A stretch of DNA of 64,000 bases from Nothophaeocryptopus gaeumannii (GCA_031771865.1 JASISA010000042.1:2349501-2413500), one strand, 5' to 3'; counted from the first letter of the stretch, positions 52,323 through 63,473 are shown. Numbers and translations are program-made. The notes: generated from the letters alone by a model not told the origin.

Positions 52323-55284
52323 AGGACAGAAGTTGGTGGACGAGGTGTCATCAACAGAAGCACGCCCCCGAGGCAATGTCGTCTGATATCGGTCCAGACA
52401 AGGTCCGTTAGTTGCTCGAGGCAAGGTCGAAGGTGAACAAGAAGGAACTTCGCTCACCCTGTCGCCAAGTTCTGAGATCCAGGAACTCCACTCACCTCTC
52501 CGTGGTCATCCATAGGGCGCCAGCAACACTTACATCAGACCCCGACATTGAGAGGCATGCGACCCCTGAAGGATGGCTTAAACCACGGAGTAGATCCATA
52601 GCATGTCATATGACAAGCGTTTTCAGGATTTCCAAACCTTTTACGTGCAGTCCCAAGCAAATCGACCTGTGGCGGTGGTAGTGGTGGTGGTGGTGGCCAA
52701 GAGGCCGAGACATTCCGATGCCACAGGGACCACTGCCTCATGCTTCGTCAGCCTGAAACTATTGCCTACTAGGAAATCACTGGCTCAGCAGTGCAAAGCC
52801 GATCTGGTTTGCTTCAGATCCGCCGCACGGAAGCTGTGGTTGAAGATGTTCAACGGTGCGAAGTTTGCCTCTTGTCTCGGGCTCGATGTTTCTGCAGTCA
52901 TCTGTTTGGGAATTTTTGCGGGCGCTTTACCTCGTAACAACGGCAAAAGCGGTAGGTGAAGTCTGGTGTGTTTCCTAATGCGGCTTGTGTGCCTGCGTCG
53001 CCTCGTGGCTGAACTATGGCCGCGGAGCGTATTGTGGCTCAATACCTTTGAGCTGTGGAGTGAGCGAGCGAGCGCATCGGCATTTAGACCGACGCCGAGA
53101 TCTTCAATGATGACTGTGTTTTGCGAAGAACGATGTTGTTGAAAGAATACATTCGTCGGGCACAGCTGTAGAAAGGCCGGGCCCGAGTCTCCTCAACAAG
53201 GTGGGACAACACTCAACTAGAGATGTAGATCCGCTTCGTGAAGATCGCAAATCGCTTCGACGAGTCCTTTCATTCGCTTTGATCACTGAAGGGAGTGGAG
53301 ACGTATATGTCTTTAACCCAAGAACAGGTTTTGCGGACTCAGGCCACCTCGATGCCAAGGCCGTATAGGGGTCGACAACCTGTTTGTGAGGCGTAATGAC
53401 GAGGGTCCTCCGCGCGGACTGATTGCTGCAGCTTGCAGCTTGCAGCGGGCGCGCGAGACGGGATCGGCTGCTTCAGATGCTCGATATGGATACCAGTGAA
53501 CATGTGCGTCTTCGCACCTGGAGAGATCAGGAACCGGCTGAATCTATTTGTCGATTCTCACGGTCTTCGAAGTGGTTACACCTTGCCAGGCGGGGCTTTA
53601 TTGGCATGGTACAGGTCGGCTTGTAGGGAGAATCCTTTTAACAAATGGAAATCGAAAGATGAGAATTATGAGATGCTCACTAGCCACGAGACCAGCAAAG
53701 TGAGGTAAGCTAGAGCCACAAAGTTTCGGTGACGCACAGCTGGTAGGTTGTCGGTTACGCCACAGGACAGTCAAGATGATGCAGCCGTGCAGAGAGGAAC
53801 ATGGCGTGTGTGCAGAGATGGGCCAATTAACGAGCGGGTCGCGATTGAAGGCATTGATGACCGATAGGACGGACGTGGCTGCTGATGGTGGCCTCTTGTG
53901 CTCAGCCATCAGCGTCTAATGAGCACCACAATCGCGATAAATGACATGCTGCCATCATCAGACGTGCATTGACGCGAGATGCTGAAAATTTGCCCGTGTG
54001 GACGGGATAGAGCAGTCGGGTCAATAACCCTGTGATAGGGCAGATTTGCTGTACGCAAACCGGATGTAGGGTAAGGGCGGACATGGTGGAGGAGCACTGA
54101 GGTGGTGGTGCCCGCCGCTGGGCAGAGGCTCGCCGATCTGGGTGTGGCAGAAGAGCTTGCACGGCAAGTGGTGGACGAACTCTCGAGCCTTTGCGAGGTC
54201 TGAGAGGGCGCCCAGCTTTGCGAGGCTGGTCAACGCCAAGCAATCGTCATGCTGCCCCGAGTGACCTAAGGTGCGAAAGCAGAGGCGGCGGGCGGCGACT
54301 TGAGGCGAGAAGAAGACAGAGACGGAGACGGACTGCGCCTCAATTCTCGAGGCACCCTTCCACCCTTGGGTCCTGGCATGCTTCTGCAGGACCACACGAA
54401 CTGTGGACTGCGTCTTTCCGTTCTCACACGCATCATCTTGTCGTTCACAATCCTCACGCCTTTGCCATACCCAAGCCATTTGAAACTTTGCGCATTGGCC
54501 GATCCACCACCGCCACTCCAAAGACGACAGTCTCTGGTACCGTTTCGGAGAGCTTGGAATTCGCCACGCGCCACCCACTTACTGCGCGCAGCCCTCGACC
54601 GCAGACGTTCAGCGCCGGTACCAGCAGCCAGCGCGCTGTGTAGAGCTGACGAGCGTCTCGGGAGGACTCTCACTCATCACCTGCCCAGCCGCCTGCTCTG
54701 CAACCTCATAGCGGAATCATTCGAACTCGTTGAATCTCGCTGCCACGTACTGTTCCTGCAGAAAGGCAGCATCCTATTGGGCGTTGGGAATCCAGAGGCT
54801 CTAGATTCTCGCTGTTGTTCACGGTGCGACACCACGTGCAGGCCAGACCAGACAGGCCGGCAAGACAACGCGCTGGTATATTCGGAGCCGGGCAATGCGA
54901 CACTCTTTCCTGCAAACGCCTGCGACAAAAGCGCTTCGACGCTGCGACAGCATCTGGCATATACTGGACACCGGCCGAGGAGCTCAGTGAGGCATAAGCA
55001 AACTGGTGGGTCGTCCCGTGTTGACAGTCTTTTGATCGGCAGTCAAGACCAGTGATGCCAGCAACTATCGTGGACGTCCACCCCTGCACCGAGGCGCATT
55101 CATGCCGGAATGAATTGTGAATGCGGCGAGTGTAGGTTGGTGAATGTTATGCAATTGTTGTTGCTGCCCTGGTCTTTGACTGTCGGCAAAGCGAGGCTCT
55201 TGGAGAATAGAACTGATGGCGACTGCCGCATAGACACTCCACCAAACCATAATTAAAACAGCAAATGACGCACTGTTAAGCCAC
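52323..55284. other. Almost 3 kb without a supported gene, upstream of a C2H2 regulator
   Basis: Longest unexplained intergenic stretch. Overlapping frames on both strands (for example 54300-55055 plus, 54021-54578 minus) show no domain or splice logic. It probably combines 3' flank, a large promoter and a long 5' leader of the regulator at 55285, whose 5' part is CAG/GAG-rich. A microsatellite lies at 52669-52697. A non-coding RNA or a gene with unusual structure cannot be excluded. Confidence 0.4.
52669..52697 (+). repeat. GTG/GGT microsatellite
   Basis: Nearly uninterrupted (GTG)n run with one C and one A interruption. Confidence 0.85.
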
Positions 55285-57297
55285 ATGGCAACGACATCTC
55301 GAGGAAACACGCCGTCCCACCCCGACACCTCGTTCGCGCCTCGAACACCGACGTCCATATCGTCCACCTCCGGCGCTCCGAACTCCCACCACGCGCCGGG
55401 CTTCGAGAACCCAAACCTCTTGCGAGCGCATTCGCACAAGCCCGACCGCGCGACCAGCTCGCCGCGATCCGATAAAGCCCATTTGTCGCCTCGATCCACG
55501 CCGCTGCCGCTCACAGGAGCGGCGGCGATGCAGGAGTTGAAGCGGAGGACGCAGCAGCAGCAACAACAGCAGGACGCGGAAGGGTCGCGTCAGACCTCAC
55601 CCAATCCCCAAGTCACAGCGATGCAATCCCTACTGGGCACTGGAGGTATGAGCAGACCCACAGACGCGCCAGCCCCGGACAAGATGAGCGAGCCATTGCG
55701 CAGAGCTGCTGAGAAGATCCACGTGCCTGACCATAATTCGAACGTAGACTCGGAACAGGAAGTGAGTCCAGTCAGCTTGGGGAGTTTTGGCTCGACGCTG
55801 GAAGGCACGGGCACAGCCAGCGCGATGACCGCCACAGCAACCGACAGCTCGCACACCTCCGCGACGAGTCAGCCGCACTTTGTGGCTGAGCCCGCACAGA
55901 TGAACGACGGCGCTGGATACACAGATAGCAACGGGAATCTGGCGGTGCAAGAGCAGGAAGGCGGCAAGAACCTGTCGCTATCATATCCAGGACCTCCACC
56001 GCAGTCGGACCAGGGACAGGATAGTGGTCCGTCGCGAAGCATGACCTTGCCAGGATTTGGCCAAGGCAGTCCCAAGTCTCCTGCATCCAACAAGCGACAC
56101 AAGTGTCCATATTGTTCCACCGACTTCACGCGTCACCACAATCTTAAAAGCCATCTGCTTACCCACAGCCAAGAAAAGCCTTATGTTTGCCAGACCTGCC
56201 AGGCGCGCTTCCGACGACTCCATGATCTGAAACGTCACACCAAGCTTCACACCGGTGAGCGACCTCACACATGCGACAAGTGTGGGCGGCGCTTCGCACG
56301 TGGCGACGCACTCGCACGGCATAACAAGGGTCCTGGCGGCTGCGCAGGTCGTCGTTCGAGCTTTGGCGGAGACGACGACTTTGATGGGCCAGGCGAGGGT
56401 ATGGACGGCGTGGAATATCAAGACGACGAGTCCATGGTCGACGAGCAAGGGCGGCGCATCAGTGAGCCCAATCGCAAGCGGCAGCAATTGGAAACGCCCC
56501 AAGATCCCAACCGGCAGGTGTATCGACAGCAGTCAAGCACTTACCCGCCCGCACCGCGGCAGATGCAAGGCAACATGGGACCACCGCAAGTTGTCCACCC
56601 AGGGTCAAGCAGTGCAACTTCGCCACGCGACATGTCCGGCCAGCCTAGTCCTGGTCATGGCTCGATGAGCTCTTACTATGGAACCGGGCAAGTCTTCGCA
56701 GAGCCAGGTATGATCACATCGTCGCCGAAGCCATTATCTCCGGGTCAGCATCACGACCAACATCGCCTCAGCGTTGGTGACGGGTCGGGGCAGCTTGGGC
56801 GTAATAGGTCCACAAGCCTCACGACGCAATTTCAACAGCAGCATTTTGGACGCGGCACAGGCGCTCGTACGCCACCACAGCTAAATTCGCAATTTGGGAC
56901 CCAACAGGGTGCGCCACATAACATTCTGCCACCTCTTGGCTCGACGAGTCAGCCTCAAGCTCGCAGCGGCCTGCAACCCTCATCCATGCCAGCAGGTTCG
57001 AACATGATGCCCGGTCACGCTCATCCGCAGTCGTATCCAGGACCCGGGCAAGGCTCCAACCCGGGCAGTCTGTCCAGCCAAGGAAGGTCATCGGGTAGTA
57101 GCATGCGCGATCTTGCAGGCCATGATCCAAACGAGATATGGCAGTATGTCAGGACTCTCGAGCAAAAGTTCAGTCGCATGCAGGACGAATACGAGTTACG
57201 CATCAGCCGGTTACACGAAGAAGTCATCTCGCTCAAGGGGCAAGTTGGACAAATGTCCAACCAGGCGAGCTACAGTAGTCAAGGGCCATACCCGTGA
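55285..57297 (+). CDS. C2H2 zinc-finger transcription factor, three fingers plus C-terminal coiled coil
   Basis: Intronless, 670 residues. Three consecutive fingers lie at about residues 271-350: CPYCSTDFTRHHNLKSHLLTH, CQTCQARFRRLHDLKRHTKLH, CDKCGRRFARGDALARHNKGPGGC, each with TGEKP-type linkers. The FARGDALARHNKGPGGCAGRR end is a conserved signature of one filamentous-fungal C2H2 group. The N-terminus is Ser/Thr/Pro-rich with a poly-Gln run (QQQQQQQ near 55560), and the region after the fingers is acidic, then Gln/Pro/Ser-rich. A C-terminal coiled coil (EIWQYVRTLEQKFSRMQDEYELRISRL) suggests dimerisation. Nuclear, DNA-binding; the regulated genes cannot be told from sequence. Confidence 0.88.
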   Translation: MATTSRGNTPSHPDTSFAPRTPTSISSTSGAPNSHHAPGFENPNLLRAHSHKPDRATSSPRSDKAHLSPRSTPLPLTGAAAMQELKRRTQQQQQQQDAEGSRQTSPNPQVTAMQSLLGTGGMSRPTDAPAPDKMSEPLRRAAEKIHVPDHNSNVDSEQEVSPVSLGSFGSTLEGTGTASAMTATATDSSHTSATSQPHFVAEPAQMNDGAGYTDSNGNLAVQEQEGGKNLSLSYPGPPPQSDQGQDSGPSRSMTLPGFGQGSPKSPASNKRHKCPYCSTDFTRHHNLKSHLLTHSQEKPYVCQTCQARFRRLHDLKRHTKLHTGERPHTCDKCGRRFARGDALARHNKGPGGCAGRRSSFGGDDDFDGPGEGMDGVEYQDDESMVDEQGRRISEPNRKRQQLETPQDPNRQVYRQQSSTYPPAPRQMQGNMGPPQVVHPGSSSATSPRDMSGQPSPGHGSMSSYYGTGQVFAEPGMITSSPKPLSPGQHHDQHRLSVGDGSGQLGRNRSTSLTTQFQQQHFGRGTGARTPPQLNSQFGTQQGAPHNILPPLGSTSQPQARSGLQPSSMPAGSNMMPGHAHPQSYPGPGQGSNPGSLSSQGRSSGSSMRDLAGHDPNEIWQYVRTLEQKFSRMQDEYELRISRLHEEVISLKGQVGQMSNQASYSSQGPYP

Positions 57298-57902
57298 CTA
57301 CAAGGTCGCAAGACTAATACCATGGATCACCACCTTGTACATTACGAGCATTTACCTGTCCGGCAGCTTCCCGCACCGACTCAAGCAACATACATGGAGA
57401 CGGCGACGGCGAAAGCAGCTTGAAGCTTGGAAGCGAATCTTGATACCACCGACGCGACGCACGTTTTTAGCACGACTGGGAGTTTTGTGAATTTCGATTG
57501 CGAATTCTCAAAAGTGAGAGAAGGGATATTTGGCAGGCAAGTCAGATGTATGGGAGCGTTGGAATTCCCTGTACTATTATGATGCTGCACAGCGAGGAGT
57601 AGAGAGTATCCTTTGGGAGGTTCTTTGCTTGCTTCGACGGAAGTGAGCCATTTGATGCATCTGTTTTGGCCGACCCGACATTCGCTTCCACTGTGTATGT
57701 TTGAAGGAGAGATGGATGTTAGAGAGATCTGACTAAATTCAAAGAGTTGATAGATGAAATCCTCCGTGTACTGGGTTGTTGTGTGCATGATATTGTTCTT
57801 GACATGACAAAGGAAAGCTTCTATGGCTACAGGAATCGTTCTGGCATCTGATGCACGTCAGCTGCAGCTTGACAGGGAAGCGCGCAGGCAGGTACAAATG
57901 AA
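57298..57902. other. Intergenic
   Basis: Between two plus-strand genes. No coding region or repeat is convincing. Confidence 0.4.
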
Positions 57903-59948
57903 ATGCTGCTCCTCCGCTCTCGATACGGCGAAGGCAACCCTTTCGCCTTGGTGTCGCGTAGACCGAGCGACAACACCGCCACGTCCGCGTCTGTTCTCAC
58001 AGGGGATAACGACGGCGATGACGACAATGCGGCTCTTTCCCGATCATCAGTTCCTTCCCCACAAATGGCGGTTGACCCTGCAGACGCCGGGCAGGCTATG
58101 CCCGATTCACCTGCGACATGGCACCACTTTCTTAAGGAGATGAACGAATCGAACGATAGCCATTTGTCGTCTAACCCCCGTGTAATATACCACGACAAGT
58201 CCACTTCGACAACTACGAACGCGCCTGCTATCACTTTCACACCAGATCCCAATTGTTTGGCAGAGAGCGAGATTCTAGATTGGAGCGAGGGTCTGAAGAG
58301 GATGGCCGCGCATTTGTACACAACAGCGACCATGCATAATAACAACAGTGCCGTGAATGGGGTGTCGTCACGTGCGACTATTACACCCAACCGCCTGCAT
58401 GTGCACGGAACGAATGGGTATAACTCAAGCCCGCTAGAACGATCACCGACACGAGACTCCATCACCCAAACAACCCTCGATGCATCCGGGTCCTTGAAAC
58501 CGAAGAAGGCGCAAATGAACGGCCACGCGACACGACGCTCCTCACAACACGCCCGAAAAGAGAGCAACCCGCTTGCTCCGCCCTTCATTGTCTCAGCCCC
58601 CGGCAAGACCATCGTCTATGGCGAACACGCAGTCGTACACGGCAAAGCTGCCATCGCCGCCGCAATCTCCCTCCGATCCTACCTCCTCGTCACGACACTC
58701 TCCAAATCACAACGGACAGTAAGTCTGAAGTTCACAGACATTGGGCTGGATCATACATGGGATATTCGAAATCTACCATGGAGAGAGTTCGCGCCACGGA
58801 AGAAGAAGTATTACGATCTGGTCACGACGTTGGATAAAGAGCTGGTGGAGGTTATGAAGCCGCATATTGACCCTGTGAGTCCGGATGAGAGTCCGGAGAA
58901 GCGCAAGATCCATCAGGCGGCTGCGAGCGCGTTTCTATATTTGTTTCTGAGTCTAGGGAGTGAGAGCTCCCCTGGATGTGTATACGCGATGCGGAGCGCG
59001 ATACCCATAGCAGCAGGCTTAGGAAGCTCTGCAAGCGTGAGTGTCTGCATCGCAGCAGCACTCCTCATACAATGTCGGGCATTGAGCGGGCCACACCCCG
59101 ACCAAATGAGCGAGGAAGCAGAGAAGCAGTTGGAGAGGATAAACCGCTGGGCATTTGTCGGCGAAATGCTCATACATGGCAACCCTTCTGGCGTCGACAA
59201 CACTGTCTCAACGAACGGCCACGCAGTTCTCTTCCAAAGGAAAGACTACAGCAAGCCTCCCTCAGTCTCGGTGCTGCGAGACTTTCCCGAACTGCCTCTC
59301 CTTCTTATCGACACCTGCACACCGAAGAGCACGGCCACGGAAGTCGCGAAAGTCGGACAACTTAAATCGCTACATCCCATGGTCGTGGACAACACACTCA
59401 ACGCAATCGACTCGATCACAAAATCCGTGTACGACCGACTAATGAGCGAAGAAACGGATCCCTGTTCGAGCGAAAGCATCACACATCTGGGCGAATTGAT
59501 GTCAATAAACCACGGCCTTCTCACTAGCCTTGGTGTCTCTCATCCACGTCTAGAGAGAGTGAGATATCTCGTCGACCAAGCCGGCGTCGGCTGGACGAAG
59601 CTCACTGGAGCAGGAGGCGGCGGTTGCGCGATCACCCTCCTCAAACCTGAATTCGCCCCTGAGAACCTCCCAACACCGCCCTCCAAAAACGATGCGCAGT
59701 TGAACGGAGACGCGCCAGCTACGAAGCTCACGCCTCTAGAATCTTTATCCGGATCATTGAAGGATGAGGGGTTTATCGAATATACGACAACGCTTGGAGG
59801 GGATGGCGTAGGCGTGCTTTATCCGGCTGTGTTGAATGATGAGGAGATTGATCTGGAGATGTTTTTGACTGCCGACGGGAGGGACTGCGTGGAAGAGTTG
59901 GTGTCTGAGAGGAGGGATCGGGAGGCTTGGAAGTATTGGAGGCCTTAG
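57903..59948 (+). CDS. ERG12: Mevalonate kinase with long N-terminal extension
   Basis: Continuous frame of 681 codons. Canonical mevalonate kinase (GHMP family) starts at about Met 58515 (MNGHATRRSSQHARKES), followed by PPFIVSAPGKTIVYGEHAVV (substrate-binding motif 1), the ATP motif PIAAGLGSSASVSVC, GNPSGVDNTVSTNG (motif with catalytic Asp), and the C-terminal GAGGGGCAITLL. It phosphorylates mevalonate in the sterol/isoprenoid pathway, probably in the cytosol. Odd points: 204 in-frame residues precede the conserved start. They contain LAESEILDWSEGLKRMAAHLYTTATMHNN, which looks like an ordered helical segment rather than leader sequence. These may be a real extension, part of another gene read in the same frame, or an untranslated leader. 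There are no introns in the conserved part. Confidence 0.93.
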   Translation: MLLLRSRYGEGNPFALVSRRPSDNTATSASVLTGDNDGDDDNAALSRSSVPSPQMAVDPADAGQAMPDSPATWHHFLKEMNESNDSHLSSNPRVIYHDKSTSTTTNAPAITFTPDPNCLAESEILDWSEGLKRMAAHLYTTATMHNNNSAVNGVSSRATITPNRLHVHGTNGYNSSPLERSPTRDSITQTTLDASGSLKPKKAQMNGHATRRSSQHARKESNPLAPPFIVSAPGKTIVYGEHAVVHGKAAIAAAISLRSYLLVTTLSKSQRTVSLKFTDIGLDHTWDIRNLPWREFAPRKKKYYDLVTTLDKELVEVMKPHIDPVSPDESPEKRKIHQAAASAFLYLFLSLGSESSPGCVYAMRSAIPIAAGLGSSASVSVCIAAALLIQCRALSGPHPDQMSEEAEKQLERINRWAFVGEMLIHGNPSGVDNTVSTNGHAVLFQRKDYSKPPSVSVLRDFPELPLLLIDTCTPKSTATEVAKVGQLKSLHPMVVDNTLNAIDSITKSVYDRLMSEETDPCSSESITHLGELMSINHGLLTSLGVSHPRLERVRYLVDQAGVGWTKLTGAGGGGCAITLLKPEFAPENLPTPPSKNDAQLNGDAPATKLTPLESLSGSLKDEGFIEYTTTLGGDGVGVLYPAVLNDEEIDLEMFLTADGRDCVEELVSERRDREAWKYWRP

Positions 59949-60224
59949 GGAGGTCCCGGAGAAAGCGTAGTGGAAAAGGCCAAGCAAGAGACGGAGGGTA
60001 GAAGGGGAGTTCGCGCGATTCATCGGATGGGAGGCGGGAGCGATAACGAACAGCATGTAGTGCTTTGCTTGCTGTGCTGCGAGAATACGATGCGAGCATA
60101 TGACATACCACAGCAACATCAATCATAATTCGGACAAGAGAAGAAGCACAGCAAAGCAAATCACGCCTTTCCTTGATGCAAGGGGCCCCCTCATCTGTCT
60201 TGACCTGTCCTCATCGATGGATAT
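59949..60224. other. 3' flank of the mevalonate kinase gene
   Basis: Purine-rich transcript end region; no gene. It leads into the repeat zone. Confidence 0.4.
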
Positions 60225-60805
60225 GAGCTAGTCTACCAGAGAGTCCGAGCAATGAGGAGCGACGGATGGGTGGGAAAGACAATCCAAGGGGAGATGAGAG
60301 CAAATTGACCTTTACTGACGCCCTCAATCGTCGTGCTCGAAGGACATCAGGTAGCGTACCGAAGATGCTGGGCAGTGAGCGGCCGAGAAAGTATGGATAT
60401 TGCGAGAGCTGTGTACATGAGCTAGTCTACCAGACATTCCGAGCAATGGAAAGAGGGAGAAAGGGATGGGGTAGTATTGACTTGATGGGCAAATTCTCCA
60501 CTCACTTGAGAGATCTGAGCTAGTCTACCAGACATGAAGGAGGAATGAAGTTCAAGGAGGAGGGAGGCAAGGGAGTATAGGTGAAGGCTGCTTCGGTTAG
60601 TAAATTTGGCGTACTGGTCTAGCTTTTTCTTTTATAGAAGACATAAGCTAGCTTACTAGAGATTGGGAGGGATAGAAAAAGAGTGGAGATAGAAACTAGA
60701 CTGGAATAATAGGATGCATTTGTCTAAATAGATAGAAAGGTATTGTAAGTACTTACTTCTTTAGTTTTTCTTTGTCTCTTTTAGAACTCGGGCTAGTAGG
60801 CCAGA
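60225..60805 (+). repeat. Diverging copies of a GAGCTAGTCTACCAGA motif
   Basis: Exact copies at 60225-60240, 60419-60434 and 60517-60532; the first two are followed by a shared TCCGAGCAATG. More degraded versions are at 60645-60660 (AAGCTAGCTTACTAGA) and 60790-60805 (GGCTAGTAGGCCAGA). Spacing is irregular (194, 98, 128, 145 bases). Changes in the later copies are mainly C-to-T or G-to-A, as expected from RIP. Confidence 0.7.
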
Positions 60806-60966
60806 TATTTCAAGGAATGAAGTTAAGAGGGGAGGTAGTATAGGATAGAACTACCTTAGTAGGAAAGCGAGAGCGCTTCTCTAGCTTTTCTATAGGCATA
60901 AACTAACGTAATCGGTAGGGAAGCTACGTAGGTAGGGAAGCTATGCACGGATTTCTAACCTACTAC

Positions 60967-60990
60967 TAATAATAATAATAATAATAATAA
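60967..60990 (+). repeat. (TAA)8 microsatellite at the end of the LINE
   Basis: Eight uninterrupted TAA units. On the minus strand this is (TTA)8, immediately after the 3' side of the retrotransposon; simple-repeat tails are common for non-LTR elements. Confidence 0.8.
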
Positions 60991-63112
60991 ATGTATTCGA
61001 GCTAGCTATAGGCCGTGCCCCTTCTAGTATATCTATATATTATAAAAGAAAGCCCTATAGAAAGTACCTATAGCGTAAAACTTCCTCCCTTCTCTATTAT
61101 ACCTTATACCCTACTATATCTTAGGTACTATAGAACTAATATGTTTGCCTATAGGTAGCTAGCTAATACGCTAGAGTTAACATTATCCTCCTTACTTAGG
61201 TTCGAGATCTCCGGCCTACTCTAGGAGATGTTTAAGGGTCTACTCGAATTGTCCTATAGGGAGATGCCTTATTGCCTACGCTACGGTTTATCTAGGAAAC
61301 TTAGTAAGCTATCTTCTCGCGTCCTAGTATCTAGTAGCTAAGATAAGTTCCCTTCTACTCTCTCGTATATTTGTATAGTAGGTAAGGTAGTATCGAGCTA
61401 TCCCTCTATCTCTATATTCGTAGTAGAGGCTAGTATCGGGTACTCTAACCTTATAGAGGAAGTAAGGAAGGCTAATTGTCTCTAACCGTATCTAGAACAC
61501 TATCGTAGCCTAGGCTTTACTAAGCCCTCGATAAAGCTCCCGGGTATTAGTATTCTATAGAGTCCTAAACGCGAGTAGGAGGATTCCTTTACGCCTAGTA
61601 TTATCCTACTTCTATAACTCGTCCTACTTATACTAGCCCTAGAGGATAGTCTATATTACTTTCCGAGTCTTCTTTAGATCTACTCTATCTATATAAGAGA
61701 GCTAGGACCGTAGGATAGTAGCCTACTCGTCTATCTACTCTAGTAGCGAGCTGTATAGTTTTCTTAGGCGTCTACTATATACCCTAAGTTATCCGTACTT
61801 TAGTAGGATCCGCCCCTTTAGCTCTTGTATAGCCTAGTATATATCCGGCCTCTGCCTCTACGTAGCTATTGCAGCTATAGCAGTTCTCTTCCTATACTCG
61901 GTAATGTCTTCGATCTAGAGTTCTTTGTGTAATAGTCGCGTTAGTGTAGCTCGGTAGGCCCTAAGGATTATCCGTAGGAATCTATTCTATATTACCCGCA
62001 GCTTTTATTAGAGTATTTTTAAGATTCTAGTCTCCTTTCCTACTATCCATACCTCGCTCCTATGCATTACTACTAGCCTAATTATTAAGATATATAGCTT
62101 ACGGGCTATCTCTACCGTGGCGCCCTACGTAGTAGTAGTAATCCGTCGTAGTGCAGCTTCTAGCCGTTTTGCTTTTATAAGGGTATTCTCTATCTATACG
62201 TGCTACTTGAGTCTCTTATTAACGATTACTCCTAGGACCCTTATTGTGTCCTCTGGGCTACTCTAGAGCGACGGGATGTTGGGTATTCTCTAGGATTCGG
62301 ATATGCTCCTTATGCCCCTTATAAAGTATATAACTTTATATTTCTTAGGGGCGAACTTAGCTCCATGTCTTGAGGCCTATTGTAGACAGCTGTTGTAGTC
62401 CTTTTCTAGTGCCTCGCATATACCTCTTGTCGAATTTAATACTACAATAAGGTATATATTATCTACAAACCCAACTACTTCGGTATATTCTATTCCTTCT
62501 AGGAGGGAGGCTATAAAGAAGAGGAATAGGATAGGTGAGATAGTACTTCCTTATAGGATTCCGCATGCTACTCGTGCGGCCGGTAACTCGTATCCGGGGA
62601 TAGCGATTATTGTCTCTCTATCCTTTAGGAATAACGCTATAAAAGCTGTAATCTAGTATAGAATCCTCCTATACCGTAGGTTATAGATTAACCGTTCGTA
62701 ATTAACTTTATTAAACGCTCCTATTATATTAAGTAATAATACCGAGGCTACCTTGCCTTTCTTCTACGTAGTCTAAACGCTTTAAAGGATATACCGTAGT
62801 ACGTCTCCGGTCGATCTACCCGCTTGCGCTATTTGGTTTTAAGGAAGCAACTTATATTCCCGTATAGCCTATCCTATTTTCCGTGCAACTATTGCTTCTA
62901 GTATCTTACTAATGCACGATAGAAGGGCAATAGGCCTCTATCCCTTTAGAGTAGATAAGTCTTTACCCGCCTTCTATAGCATAATCGTCCTAGCTTTCCG
63001 AAACTAGGCTAGGTAGTAGCTAATTGAAATACACTATTAGAAGATGCGTTGGAGGATAGGGAGTAGCTAAGCTAGGCACTTCTTAATGCATTTGTTTAGT
63101 ATCTCGTCGAGG

Positions 63113-63117
63113 CCGGG
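63113..63117 (+). repeat. Target-site duplication CCGGG (left)
   Basis: Immediately precedes the TG end of the solo LTR; identical to 63474-63478. Confidence 0.85.
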
Positions 63118-63473
63118 TGTTACGCACGGTATCTCGCTTGTCAGGTGACTCGCTTAATCACGTGGAATGGCTTCTTTGGAGAATGCGTCGGCAAGTGGAA
63201 CGAAGTGAAGGAAGTCTTGGCTTATTCCAATCAGTGAGATTGTGACATGAGTTGAACACGATGATTGCTAGTCAATCATCGAGACTAAATACACAGCGAG
63301 TCCTTTCCAATCTGAATGCTCTCATGCTCTCATGTTGGGAAATGCTCTCACCTGAGAGCAAGAGAGCATTCCTCAGCTTGAGAGCATTCCCGTAGCGGGC
63401 GCTGCCGGCCCGGTGTGTGACTGCGCCGTGTGGATTGGTTGGCTCTGGTCCTCCTACGGCTCTTTCCGTAACA
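63118..63473. mobile_element. Solo LTR (356 bases) inserted in the LINE
   Basis: Starts TGTTACG and ends CGTAACA (perfect 7-base inverted ends, TG...CA). It is flanked by identical CCGGG (63113-63117 and 63474-63478). The GC-balanced sequence contrasts with the TA-rich element around it, so it arrived after RIP of the LINE. No internal retrotransposon coding region is present, so the element recombined down to one LTR. The family cannot be assigned (Ty1/copia or Ty3/gypsy both possible). Removing LTR plus one duplication joins the LINE motif KAPG to DEILNKC. Confidence 0.88.
63315..63388. repeat. Three forward and three inverted TGCTCTCA motifs inside the LTR
   Basis: Forward copies at 63315-63324, 63325-63332 and 63341-63350; inverted copies at 63353-63360, 63362-63370 and 63379-63388. 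The arrangement could form hairpins or provide repeated protein-binding sites. Confidence 0.8.

Noticed and set aside
54300..55055. 251-codon plus-strand frame upstream of the C2H2 regulator
   Set aside because: Arg/Leu/Ser-rich composition as expected from GC-biased non-coding DNA, an equally long frame lies antisense (54021-54578), and no domain or introns support it.
60967..60990. Telomeric or subtelomeric tract
   Set aside because: The repeat is (TAA)n, not TTAGGG, and unique genes flank it on the left.
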